64,000 nucleotides of DNA. Source: Orthonyx spaldingii (lineage: Eukaryota > Chordata > Aves > Passeriformes > Orthonychidae). This document shows, in pieces, positions 22,801-34,524 of this stretch. The notes under the pieces are model-generated. The model did no database searches. It was not told where the DNA came from and was given only the letters and a program-made list of their open reading frames with translations. A program made the position numbers and the translations under genes. The DNA lies in contig VZTJ01004015.1 of NCBI GenBank assembly GCA_013397795.1, forward strand, positions 2,461,133 to 2,525,132, read 5' to 3'. Position 1 is the stretch's first letter, and every line of letters begins with the position of its first letter.

Positions 22801-25800
22801 CTGCATGCAAGGAGCAGCAGTTAGTTCTTTCTTACTTGCCTGGAAAGCAAGCAAGTATTTTCTTCAGTAAATCTCTTTTCAAGCAAGAATAAGCAAGACA
22901 ATGTAGATATGAAGTGCATAAAATGGCATCATTGTGCAAGAAAATAATTGATAGCATCACAAATGTCTTCTGGAGGTTTTTGTCAGATTTTATGGTATTG
23001 ATTCTGCAATTGTATAGAGATATGAGTAGTCTTACTTATATGGCTAGGCCTGATTAAATAGAAAATCTGGTTCCTTAGGGGTCTTGGTGGGTTTTTTTCT
23101 GTGTAGTTAGTATCATAAAATCAATCATTATTTGAAATATTCCCCAAATACTGCTTTGTTTGTACAGAGATTAAAAGTTCTGATTATTTGTAAGTATAAA
23201 AATAAGAAAAAAATTGGGAAGATTGAAGACCCACCCCAGGGGAGTAGAGAGACAATATATTGCTAACAATTACTTTTAATCTTCTGAAAGCAGTTTCCTT
23301 TGTATTTAATTTCTAATAGTATTTGTGAACGTATGTAGTACAGACACACATTTGCACCAACTCTTACTTGGGCTGGTGAGTTACTGACAATAAAGTAAAC
23401 AAAACTGTTTCTTAAATCTGGAACTGCTGCTAGGTTTTCTGGTTTTTTATGAGTCATGCACACATGCTGATCCTTACTCTGGCTTGGAAAGCAAGAATTC
23501 AGTTTTGCATGTCCAATAAAGATGTGAACACTGCATTTTACACTTTGCTATGTGACAGTGCCTCTTTAAAAGACACCTGTAGAATGATGTTTCTTTATTC
23601 CAGTCATCTGGATCTATGTGTGGTCTAGCTGCAAACCCTGGGGACCAAATTCTTCTGTATGTGGAGGCTCTCAAATGGCACAACCCTTTGTCCTGCAGTC
23701 TTTGTGTCATCTTTTTCATGTTTGTTTGTAGTACTTACTTGCTTTCTGAAATCCTATTATCTCAGCCTCCTCCCCTTCCCCACCTGCAGCTTGTGAAACA
23801 GTGGAAAGTGTGATGTTAAACTATTAAGGATTTGCCCTGAGATGTGGAAATTCTGTATTCAGATTCCAGTTTTGCCATGATGTTCTGTGTGCTATGTTAC
23901 ATCTGCATGGTGCTTTGCAGTTGAGATGAACAATGAACCTGCTGTGTCAACTCTGCTGTCAGACCTGGTGGAGATGAGACAGAGCTGATACAGTCTCTGA
24001 ATACACATAGTATTCAGTATTGGTGTCATACTGAACCTTGACTAACAAGACCTGTTGAGAGGCAAGATGTATCAATACTGTAGTGATACATCAATGCAGT
24101 TCTGTCATTTCTGGCTGGCACCTATCTAACTGACTGAAAATATAGGCAGTAGAACCTTGTGTTTACCTGAAAAAGCCTGTGTAGTCTTGCTTAGAAGGCC
24201 CCAAATTCATTTAAGGAAAATAGTCCTGGCAGAAATTTGTCATATGTCTTTTATCTCTCAGTTAAAGAAGCATTTCCTTTGGGACAGGAACTGCTTTGTA
24301 GTATGTACTCATATATCCTCTAATATAGTTAACCCCTTCCACACCCATATTTTCAGGTCATTGGGTACCTGTTACACAACTACCTGGTAATAGTTTAGGG
24401 GTTGGAGAAGGGAAGGCAAATTAAAATGTGCAGCCCAGGCAATGCACTAAAGAAGAACTTAGATTTGCAATATATGTACATGTAAGTGCAGAACAGAAAA
24501 TTATCTGGAAATTTATTTCATTTCTGTATGAGTCTTCTACCGTTGTTGAAGTCAAACTGAGTCTGATTATACCATTTTTCGAATAGGCCTCTAACAACAG
24601 TATGGGAGATGCTGTACTTGTGGTGTACAGGAACAGACCCTCTGCCCTTAAACAGATCTAAAGCCAACAAGGAATTTTCCCACAAAATGTAAAAAAAGAA
24701 GACTGTCCCCTCAGGATTCATGATATGCCATGTGAATGGTATTGACATCTACTGATTTATGCAAAGCTGAGTGAAGCATGTTTTTAGGACTCAAGTGCTG
24801 GGAAGCCTGGCTGATCTGCAAAAGGGCAGATGGCACAAATGGTTTCACTTAATCTTTGGGAGCCTGAGCATCTAGGTCTAGTCACAGACAGAATGGGCCA
24901 AGTGGTCCCAGCATGAGTTTGCCATTGGCTGAACCGTGGGGCTGGTCACTGTGGGCAGCCCTTGCTCTGCAGGTGACCAGCGTGGGGATTATCGTATGAA
25001 GGTTGCATTTGGTTGGCAGTGCTGAGCAGAATTGCTTCTGCAGAGACTGCTTGCTTTGCTGCAGACAGAAGTTTTTGAGAAATCTTCTTTTTCAGGAAAT
25101 TTCTGGTTCTCAAAGCTATGTAATGAGGAACACATTCAGTGAAAATCGAAATATATATGCACAGGGAAAGGTGGATTTTGTGTAATTCAGGTAAGTGAAC
25201 CTAACATAGGCAGTGTGTGTATGACATCTACATAAAATTTGTCAGTAAACTCTTTGGGTTGTACTTTCAAGATGACTGTCACAGAACTGTCTCAGTATGA
25301 CTTAGGGTAATACAGTTACTGCTATTTGTTTTCTGTCCTTATACAAACCCTCAAGTTTTTTTACTCTTATTATTCTTGCACTGTGAAAGTAATACCCTTT
25401 TCTGCTGCAAATAGGACTTCAATAAATGTCCTGCCTATCTGCCAAGTTATTTGTATCAAGAATAGCTTATATTTTATATTTTTTTTATATTTTATATAGC
25501 TTATATTTAGTTACATACTTCTAGGTATTTGCATAAATGCTTAGCATTTGGCAGCTCCGGCTTAGAATAACAATTTAGGAACACCAGAAATTAATTGGCT
25601 ATGTTTTTGTCTGAAAATAAATTACATGACTAAGCTGTGAGCAGAAATAGTCCAACATTTTCATGAAGTTAGAAGCACTATTTTGCCATGTCTCCTTGTG
25701 TCAGAATTTTCTGATGCTATGTGAGCTGTGGTGCTTTCTGAATAGGCACTGCATTTCCAGTTAAACCTTACCAGCATGGTTCCCTACTCTTACCCTGTTG

Positions 25801-26402
25801 AGGAGAAAGTGTCACTGGTGCAGTAACCCACCAGTTATGAATCAGACACAGGCAACTCTGCTGCCAGGAGCAGAGCGGTGTGTTTAGTGTGGTACAGCAT
25901 ACCACTGTACTCAAGTTGCATGTGATGTCTTTGATAATATTATATTAAATTTTACTTGTAATTTGCTTTTTTTAGTCTGTTGTGTAGTGCAGCTGAATTA
26001 CAAATCCATGTGAGGAGATCTAAATGTGCTGCAGTTCCATTCTATTACACAGACCCTCAGTTTGGTCATTTAACATTAGGGCTAGAAATGTACTGGAGGT
26101 GAGACTGGAGGGAGAACTACAGATAATTTTTGAATATGCTGCAAGCCCTTAGGCTTTTGTTCTAAAAGGCTCCCTCTCATCCAGCTGTTGGATACAACTA
26201 CCAAGTCAGTTGGGCAGGTCAGTTTTCTAGTTGGTTCTGATGATAAACCTTAGATCTTCACTAAAAGCAGTGTGTTCCTCTGCATGGAACAGGTGCCAAA
26301 CTCAAGGGTGATGCTTCATCCCTACTGAAGGTAAAGAGAGCTTTATTTAGTTCTTGTCTTGAACACATATTGGGGCTGCCACTTAGTGGCTACTTGTGCT
26401 GT

Positions 26403-26778
26403 GCAACCTGGAGAACAGGAGACTGAGGGGAGACCTCCATCACGTTCTACAACTTCCTCATGAGGGGAAGAGATGGGCAGGCATTGATCTCTTCTATGGT
26501 GACCAGTGACAGGACCCAAGGTAATGGCCTGTAATTGTGTTGGGAAGGTTTAGGTTGGATATTAGGAAAAGGCTCTTCACTCAGAGGGTGGTTGAGCATT
26601 GGAACAGCTCCCCAGGGAAGTGGTCACAGCACCAGCGTGACAGAGTTCAAGAAACATTTGGACAATGCTCTCAAGACACACGGAGTGACTCTTGGGGATG
26701 GTGCTGTGCAAGGCCAGGAGTTGGACTCAATAATCATTGAGGGTCTCTTCCAACTCAGCTTCTTCTGTGATTCTCTGT
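26403..26778 (+). mobile_element. CR1 LINE, 3' end fragment
   Basis: The sequence follows the 3' part of avian CR1 (chicken repeat 1) non-LTR retrotransposons. Characteristic phrases in order are ACCTGGAGAACAGGAGACTG near the start, GGTTTAGGTTGGATATTAGG, GGAACAGCTCCCCAGGGAAG, and GGACTCAATAATCATTGAGG. It ends at the usual short repeated tail (TTCTGTGATTCTCTG). The 5' part is missing, as in most CR1 copies, which are truncated during insertion. It runs in the same direction as TGFBR3. No open reverse-transcriptase frame is present, so it cannot move on its own. It shares a 3' variant (CGTGACAGAGTTCAAGAA) with the copy at 52230, so both belong to related subfamilies. Confidence 0.92.
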
Positions 26779-29087
26779 TTTTCCACTGAATCATTAATAG
26801 TGGGAACATCATGCATAATTCAAAATAGTTTATTAGTGGATGTTGGCATGTTCATGTGCTGCAGTACTTGATTTTTAAGCTCTTTATGTCTAGCACAGCA
26901 CACCCTGACCTTTAACCCNTTTTCAAACACATTTTGGTCAAAGGTTTTTGAGAGTACTTCTTAATGAAGAGAGTGCAGTGGGCCACAGGTCGTAGTTGGG
27001 CAGTCCTTATCAACTTTTCTGTTCTCTTGTCTTCTTTTTTATGGAGGCTTGTTTCCCAGTCTGGGTGGTAGATTGTAACAGTCAAGAGATTGTGCAATAG
27101 TATTCTCTTTTTTATGAAGTAACGTATGGGACCACATCAGTCCCTGGTTTAATGCCAGCAGCTTCAGTGGAATTATGCCAGGGGTGAATCTTTCCCATGA
27201 TTTTTAAAACGGAGCTATAACTGCTGTTTAGTCAATCTGATTCTCTCAGTACTGTGTGGGCGAGAAGGTCCAGGCAATGCCAGTCTATTTGCAGTGATGT
27301 ATTTAGGATAAAATAAGCAATGGGTTAATTTTAGAATTAGAGTGTTACATGAGCCTTGGAAATAAACTTCAGTCCCCCACGCACCTGGGTGGATGCTACC
27401 TTGGACTCAGATCCATTCCCTAAGGATTGAGTTGTGCCTCATCCTAGAAGTAATAAAAGGTCTTTCCTTGCCTCGTGCATCACAGCCCCCTCCCTGCTCT
27501 CTCCCAAAGGGGCAGGTCCCTGCCCCAGCAGCATCCATGAGTGCTGGACTGGCAGAGAGAAAGTGGCATGGTGTGTCCCTGGCAAGGGCTGTGAAGGTGG
27601 CACAGCTTTGGGTTCTGAGGGAGAAAAAGTAACTGTTTGTGGGTATGAGTGCTTGCTTTTAATGTCATTGCAGTTTCTCTGGAGTTTGTGGTTTCTTTGA
27701 CACTGTTTTGAAGGTCTTCTGTCTGATTGCTGGAGTGAGTTTTAAAAATTGGTACTTATTCTGTCTGAACAAAGAGTCTGGATTGGAGAACCTTCCCAGA
27801 AGGGAAGCAGTAGGATCTCGTGTGCTTTTAGGAACGTGCTTATACAATCATTTGATTTAAGAGTGCAAATATGTAACCCTTCAAGCAAAGTTACATTCAA
27901 GCAGTAACACCACGTGAATATATTTTGAGTTTCTTGGAAAAATCAGCAAACTCTCAGAAACTGTTGGCTCTGGAAAACCGGGCATTGTGATCTACTATAG
28001 CTGGCTTGGTATCAAATCTGTAACACAATATTCAGTGAGCATAGCAAAAATACGAGGGGGAGGAAGAAGCAGTATTCCATTTTGAATTCACAGTCCCTGT
28101 CTAAAGAATACATTTTTTCTTTCTTTTAAGAAGAAAAGAATCCTTCCCAAAGTAATTGATAAACACTTCTGAAAAGTGGTGCAGTACCACTTGAAGTGGA
28201 TTAATGGATTAATCCTTGACTGAATTCTGTTGTGGCCATTATATTTTTTCAGTAGAAATTCCAGATTTCCTGTATTGATAGACATAAGTGAAATGTAAAA
28301 ATGAGTTTCTTCATATTAATTTCTTTGACTTGCAATATCAGAATAAATTATGTCCTATGAATATTGTATTTAACAAAAAGAGTAAGAACACATAGGGCAG
28401 AGATGGGTATAAATTTTCAGATTTCAGCTCTAAATTTTGTCTGCTTTGAATGAGTTAATCTTTGCAGCAGAGTAATGAGTTAAGATGTCATAAATCGGTC
28501 TTTAGTGCGTCACTTGTAAGTCAGAAAATGTGCTTATGTGATCTGAGAGTTAAAATTCCTTTTTTTCTTCTTTCTTAGAGAACAGCTGTCCAAGCCTAGG
28601 CAGTGTAATTCAATACAACACCGCATATTTTGTCCTGGCTTATTAGTGCAGATTTGTAATGGCTGTTTTGGAAAATGTGCTATGAATTTATCTAAAGGTC
28701 TTCATGCTGGAATAGTTAATTCAACCTTACAAATCCTTGGCACTTAACTTTCACCTTTTTAGAACAAAACACAGAGCCTGTGATTTGATGCCTTGAAGTC
28801 AGCAAAACAAAATGGTACTTTAACAGCAGCATTTACTTTGATCAGTTTTCAGTATTTGTGTCCTTGCCTTTCACATAGTACAAATTGCTTTACCAGAGTA
28901 ACGGGGCAGGAGCCCGTAGACTGTTTTTGTAGTTGGTTTCTGTGGTGATACTCAGCCTTCCATGAAACTGTGATCTCTGGGGACAGAAGCCTCCGCAGCC
29001 GCCTTAACCTTGCTGCTGCTGGAGACCTTAAAGGAACTGTGCACACAATGTGCAGACAGCAGTGACCAGCGTGGGTCCTGGCAGGGA

Positions 29088-29111
29088 CGGCTGGCTCGGC
29101 AATGCCAGCCG
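29088..29111. repeat. GC-rich hairpin, 8-bp stem
   Basis: CGGCTGGC pairs perfectly with GCCAGCCG across an 8-base loop. It lies in a locally GC-rich patch (about 28980-29115) of the long intron. No RNA class is recognised. Confidence 0.75.
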
Positions 29112-31338
29112 AGGTTGGATGGACATTGCAGCTCTGAATGGAAGATGGTGTTCTAGCAAATAGGACAGAACTCTGTGGTTCACATCCCAGTTGTACTTAG
29201 ATGCTTTTTAATGATGAAGGTGTAGGTTTTGTTTTAAGATTTTCAGCATAGCTTTAGTCTATGATTTTCACCTATGACCAAACTGTTGTATTCCTCACAA
29301 GTTAGTCATGTATTATTTGGAGGAGTGCGTGCCAGAGGGGGCCAGACGTGAGTCTGGAGAGGAGCTTCCTCTGACAAACAGCTGTTGAAGTTGAGCCTTG
29401 CTGAGAGGACCATTGCTGACACACATGCCCAGAAGGTCTGGCCTAGCTATTGATTGCACAATGAAAATGCTGGCTGTGCAACAGCTCAGTGATCAAATGA
29501 GCCCTTCACTGGGAGTGAGGAATGTGTTGGACCACATTGACTTATTTTCCTGCACTGTTGTGCTGCTGTCTGCTTGGTTAATGTGCTGTCTCTTAATATG
29601 TTTTTAAAATAACATGGGCAAAGCAATACCAGCTGCTTTTTAAATGGGCTAGGGGACCTAAAAATGCCCAAGTCTATTTAATAATTCTGGTTTCATTTTC
29701 TTTTGGTATTGTTTGACCAAACTGGTCACAGAGCCACCTGAGATGCAGAAGACTTTGACTGAGGTAGTATGTTGTTGAGAAGTAAAAAAATGTGTGTATT
29801 TTATAAGCTTCTTTGAAATTCTAGAAATGGATGGAGAATGTCTCTTTTTGGATCCCTGTTTTTTGTAGGGTTTTTTTTAAAGCTTATATGGGAGTTTCAG
29901 AAAAAAGTTAGGAATTTTACCACAGAGTTCAATGAGTTCAGAGTTTCACACCATGTCTTCAAAACACTCTGTACAGCACTGAACACACATAGGATTGGTT
30001 TCTGATGGAGTTTCTGGGCAAGGCGTCACATAAATATTTAATAATACGGATTTTGCCAGTGAAAATACAAAAAGGGAAAATTTGTAGTTATCTCTTGCAC
30101 TAATAATTAGAAATATTTTGGTGGTTTGAAGCAATCCAGTATCTTTCTATCAATTTGTGTTGTGGATGTGGCAGCAGAAAGCTTAGCAAGGCAGAGCTAA
30201 AGAGAGGGCTGGTGTCATGCTGGAGGTGCTGGTGCAGCTGAAGTGTTGAACTTGTGCTTGTGTCGATGTCATAACTTTTAACACCTTAGAATCCTGTTGA
30301 GCCTTTCAGTCTCTGAAGCAGGAGTGGGAAGAGACATTTGGGTACCTCTGACACATAGTCAAAGTCCAGGCTTTCACTTGAACTCTGCAATTCAAACCAC
30401 TCTCCTTCACATAAACACCTCTCTGGTGAGCTGTTCTGACCATGCCTACTGTACTTGGGCTGAAATTTCCGTGTGATACCCACTGACTGTAGTTATGTGA
30501 GGTAAAACCCAAATGCAGCAGGGTGTTGGCATAAAGATCTTGAGTGCTGGTAACTCCCCAGCAGTTTCCTTGAAAAACTTTCCAAGAACCAGAAAAAAGT
30601 CTCTCATAGTGGATACCACTGCTTTGTATCATCAAGCACTGGCAGTGTTGTTGGAGCAACTGTAAATAAAAGGGGGGAAATAGTTATGGTGTGAGGAGTG
30701 TGTTAATTTTACACAGCTTCTCAGTGGGAACAGTCGCGTTCACACTTGGCTGCCCAGCAGGTGGGTTCCTCAGCAGTGCTAGCTCTGAAGCAGAGACTGG
30801 TTATGAAAAACAAGATGACCAAGATGGTCCTGAGTAGGTTTTTTTGGAGCTCTTTGGGATTTTTTTTTTTCAGTCTGTAAAACCAAGTTGTTTTTTTTGT
30901 CAAGACTCAGTTTTTTGCTGAGTACTCTGTTATGCCAACAAGTATAGTGACAGGGAATATATATGGTAAGGAATATAGTGATGGAGGCCGCTGCAGAAGC
31001 ATGGTCACATTAACTATATTCTTTTTCAAGTTTAGGAGTAGGGATATGAATTCTACATTATGAGTTTCGTTGCTTAGTCATGAACAAACTGAGGAGTGCA
31101 GTAATGCAAAATTACCTTTATTCAGAAAATTTTCACAGAAACATTTCATTTAGTTATGAAAAAAATTGATTTGGTGTTGAAGTCCTGTAGCTTTTCTCAA
31201 GGATCTGCACTTTTCAGGCAGAAATGTAGGAAAATTCCATTATGTGGTATGACTTACCCTGCAGTTTCAGCCAAAGGCATGGATAGATACATCACCACTT
31301 CTGCATACAGCACAAACTTCGTTGATTTCCATGCATAT

Positions 31339-31370
31339 ATGGAAATAATAATGTATGGAAATAATAATGT
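31339..31370. repeat. Tandem duplication, 16 bp x 2
   Basis: The unit ATGGAAATAATAATGT occurs twice with no mismatch and no spacer (31339-31354 and 31355-31370). A TG/TA-rich stretch follows. It is a minimal minisatellite that may vary in copy number. Confidence 0.95.
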
Positions 31371-33051
31371 ATGTGTGTATTATATACATCTTCAAAGTGT
31401 AGTGTAATCCACACTACAGAGTTGGATAGTAGATCCTGTTGCAAAGAGTGTCTGATTTTCTCACTAAGGTAGTGTGATTGCTCTGTGCTCTCTCATGTGA
31501 CTAAAACAACAGGAAGAAATCTTCATGAAGTCTAAAACATCTGTCTTGTCTGATAGATGTTGGCTTTGAATAAATTTGTCTGAGATCAGTTGAAACAGAG
31601 GTAATTCTCCATTTCCTTATTCCCCAAAGGGCTTGGCCTAACTGTTTCTGAGATGAAGTTTTCAGAGTGTGTTATATGTATTGTATAATTCCTGCTTTTA
31701 ATAAATAACAGAGGCTTTAAATAGCAAAAATTTTTTGAAGTTTCTAATTAGAGCCCTATCTTTTACATTGACTTGATATTCTAACAAAAATACAACCAAG
31801 GTGCAAGCCCAATCTGAGTGCTCCTGTTGGCCAGTGCAAGAGGATTGTAACTGTTTTCTATTCTTGGTTATTTGAGCACATAAACTGTATTATAAGTAAT
31901 TTCATCAATATCCAGGATCAAAGGAAGTCCATTATCGTTGAGCATGGAAGTGCATTGGATGCACTGTATGCCATTTGAAGCTGAAAAAAAATCAGAATAT
32001 AATTTGAACTCACATTTGCAAGATCAGAACTGCAAAAGATATAACTGGACTACCTTATTAAACTGAGATTATAGTATTTTTGTTGTTTTGTAAGAAAACA
32101 TAAGCCCAGAACTAGGTGATTACATTTAATAGTTTAAACAGCTTATTAGTATTTAGCAGTGATTACAGCTGAAAAGCCACAAGAGTTAATGAAAGCATTT
32201 TAATTGTTGTGAATTTAATAGTGGCTCTGAACACTTTTTCCTTTTTACTTTCACCTCTCCATTTCTAGACAGAACAACAAAGCAGGAATCTTGTAAAAGG
32301 AATAATTTCTCTCTTGTTTTCAGTAACAGAAGTACTTTGGCTCCATAGCTGATACAATAAAGCAGTTTCTGTAGCTAAGACCATGGCTGTTTGGCATTTC
32401 AGGTCTCTGTCCTCCCATCAGAATTGAGAGCATTAGCTCCCTGCAGTTTGCTAAAATGAGGTATTTTATTCTTTAGAGGCAGAAAATGGAGAGAAATGTG
32501 GTTCTTGGTAGTCTGTGGTACTTAGTGTTTTCTTTATGAAATGTGTAAATACCACCATGTTTTCTGCTGGAGAGTCCAGGTGGTGCCAGAGGTGGCTGCA
32601 GAGGGCAGGAGATGGCACTGCCTGGCCTTCCTGCAGGCAGGGCTGTCACTGCACAGCTGCTGCCCAGAAGAGGAGCTCATTCTTTAAAGCAGCTGGGGTT
32701 TAGTACAAATATGGATTTACTCACTTTTCCAACAAGTTTTAATCAGGCTTAACAAAGAGGAGGACAGGGATGTCCTCGATGCTCCCAGAGGTGTGCGTAT
32801 GGGATTTGATGTCTGTCACTGTGAGGACTGGGGACACGTTTGGTCAGTGGCATTTCACAATCTGGTGTGTTCTGCTTTTAAGCAGCTGCTCCCAGTCAGT
32901 GTGGGAGCATAGCCAGCTTTTTGGTAGCTTTTTTGTAAGTTCTTAAGTTGTGGAAAAAGGTCTTTCTGCTGTCTCAGACCCAAGACGAGGGCTTGGCTTT
33001 CACTTTATAGTAATGGTGAACTTTTCAAGGGGAAATAAAGAAAATACAACT

Positions 33052-33097
33052 AAAAAAACAAACAAACAACCCAACAAAAACCAACAAACAAAAAACT
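33052..33097. repeat. A/C-rich low-complexity tract
   Basis: The plus strand is made of A runs separated by single C or CC, in the style of CAAA/CCAA repeats. This is the complement in style of the G/T tracts near 14.6 and 16.5 kb. It could be a decayed poly(A) tail, but no retroposed body is recognisable next to it. Confidence 0.8.
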
Positions 33098-34386
33098 CAC
33101 CCTACTTTTTATTTTGGAAAGATTTTCGACAGTAATAGGTACCTAGTTTTCAATTTGGTTTCTAGCTTTCATCTATGTATTTTCCTGGATGAATCTCCAT
33201 TTACTTTAATGGTAAACTAATGGTTGTTTGCCATAATATAAGAATCATGCAATGAACTATACATAATGGCTCTTCTCCAGCTCAAATTACCTTTTAATTA
33301 TCTAGCAGGATACAGAGTTAATTCAGAATTACCTGTGTGCTCATTTCTGTTTGCCACCACTCAGACTGGTGATTGTGTTCATGTTTGCTTCCTCTACAGT
33401 TTTTTAGAAAGATCTGTGGTTGTCTGTCAGGGAACCTGCCTGTCACCAGTATTGTGGGACATCAGCTTCCCTGCTCAGTCTATGGTAGATCCTCTCTCCA
33501 TTGCACACTAAAGGTTTCTTCCTATAATGGGGAAGGAAGTATCAAGCTAAATCCTGACTGCTTAAACAGCTTATTAGGTGCCACAAAAACACTGTAATAC
33601 CAATTGCAAGTCATTGTATGCTAAAAACTGACAGGCTGTTCTGTCATGTGTTTGATTATGGTTTTGTCCAACACTGAACCCTTTCTTAGAAAGGCAGTAC
33701 CGGAATACGAGGAGCTGAGCAGGAGGGACTTCCAGCAACCACAAACTGGTTGCTTCAAAGCCACCTGTAACAGGTTGCCTCACTTTCATGATGTCTACTT
33801 TCCTGAAATCATTTACCCTGTGTATCTTTTTAGTCTCTGAACGCAGGCATTTTCCTTCCCTAATGTGTGTTAAAACTTCTTTTGGAATTCCTTCCATAAA
33901 GTAGTGTAGTGCTTGCTTGTATTTCTGGATTTGTTCCTCCTGTTTTTTGTTTGTTTAGTTTTATTTGTTTTGTAGGCTAGATTCATGCCCTTAATAGAAT
34001 CAGCAGATGAGGTTTTATACTCTAAGCCAACTTTGTAGACTACCATCTAGAAACCAGAAATCAGAGTTTGCTTTGCAATTCTTTTTATCTCCTTGTTCTC
34101 CAACTCTCAGCTTAGTGGTTTGACCTTTTGCATAAGCTATTTTTCATCAGCATTTGCCAAGGTTTTCTTTTTAGCAGTGCTTTGCAAGCATAGAGCACAA
34201 ATGTTAACCATTTCATATTTTATTTTCTCTGTGCTCCGTTGACTGACCTTTGTGGAAGTAGATTAGTGTATAATCTTGAGTCAAGAGGTCTGAATGCTAG
34301 AAGTCATAAGATATATATACAGATTGCCTTTGATTCAGTGTTTCAAATTCCAGGAAGTATTCACATATTTCTGTGTTTTTCTGTAG

Positions 34387-34524
34387 GTCACGTTACATTT
34401 GAATCCAATTTCATCAGTACATATTCACCAGAAGCCTCTGGTGTTTCTTCTCAACTCTCCTTTGCCTTTGGTCTGGAAGCTAAAAACAGAAAGACTGGCA
34501 CCTGGAATCCGAAGAGTTTTCTTT
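34387..34524 (+). CDS. TGFBR3: TGFBR3 exon: orphan domain, second visible exon
   Basis: This exon encodes residues 63-108. The correct frame starts GTC ACG TTA CAT and reads VTLHLNPISSVHIHQ, then PLVFLLNSPLPLVWKLKTER and ends RRVFF. This is the betaglycan segment known in human as VTLHLNPISSVHIHH followed by FLLNSPHPLVWHLKTER. The exon is exactly 46 codons with phase-0 borders on both sides (CTGTAG acceptor, CTTTGTAAGT donor), as in human. A longer open frame covers the same bases from 34239 in another register, but it is a shadow and should not be used. The segment has no cysteine and no glycosylation sequon. The central hydrophobic run belongs to the beta-rich orphan fold and is not a membrane segment. 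Confidence 0.96.

Larger units (their letters stand above)
15231..34386 (+). other. TGFBR3: TGFBR3 intron (19.2 kb)
   Basis: Phase-0 intron from GTAAAG to a CTGTAG acceptor. No exon could be supported inside. Contents noted: G/T-rich tracts at 16403-16456 and 16567-16660, a GC-rich patch at about 16880-17060 with an ATTTGCAT octamer, a perfect hairpin at 19794-19819, a repetitive AT-rich stretch at about 25465-25505, a CR1 3' fragment at 26403-26778, one undetermined base at 26919, a GC-rich hairpin at 29088-29111, a 16-bp tandem duplication at 31339-31370, and an A/C-rich tract at 33052-33097. Confidence 0.9.

Noticed and set aside
29331..29345. GCCAGAGGGGGCCAG, partly like a CTCF core
   Set aside because: One core position is missing and the flanks do not fit, so it is not reported as a site.
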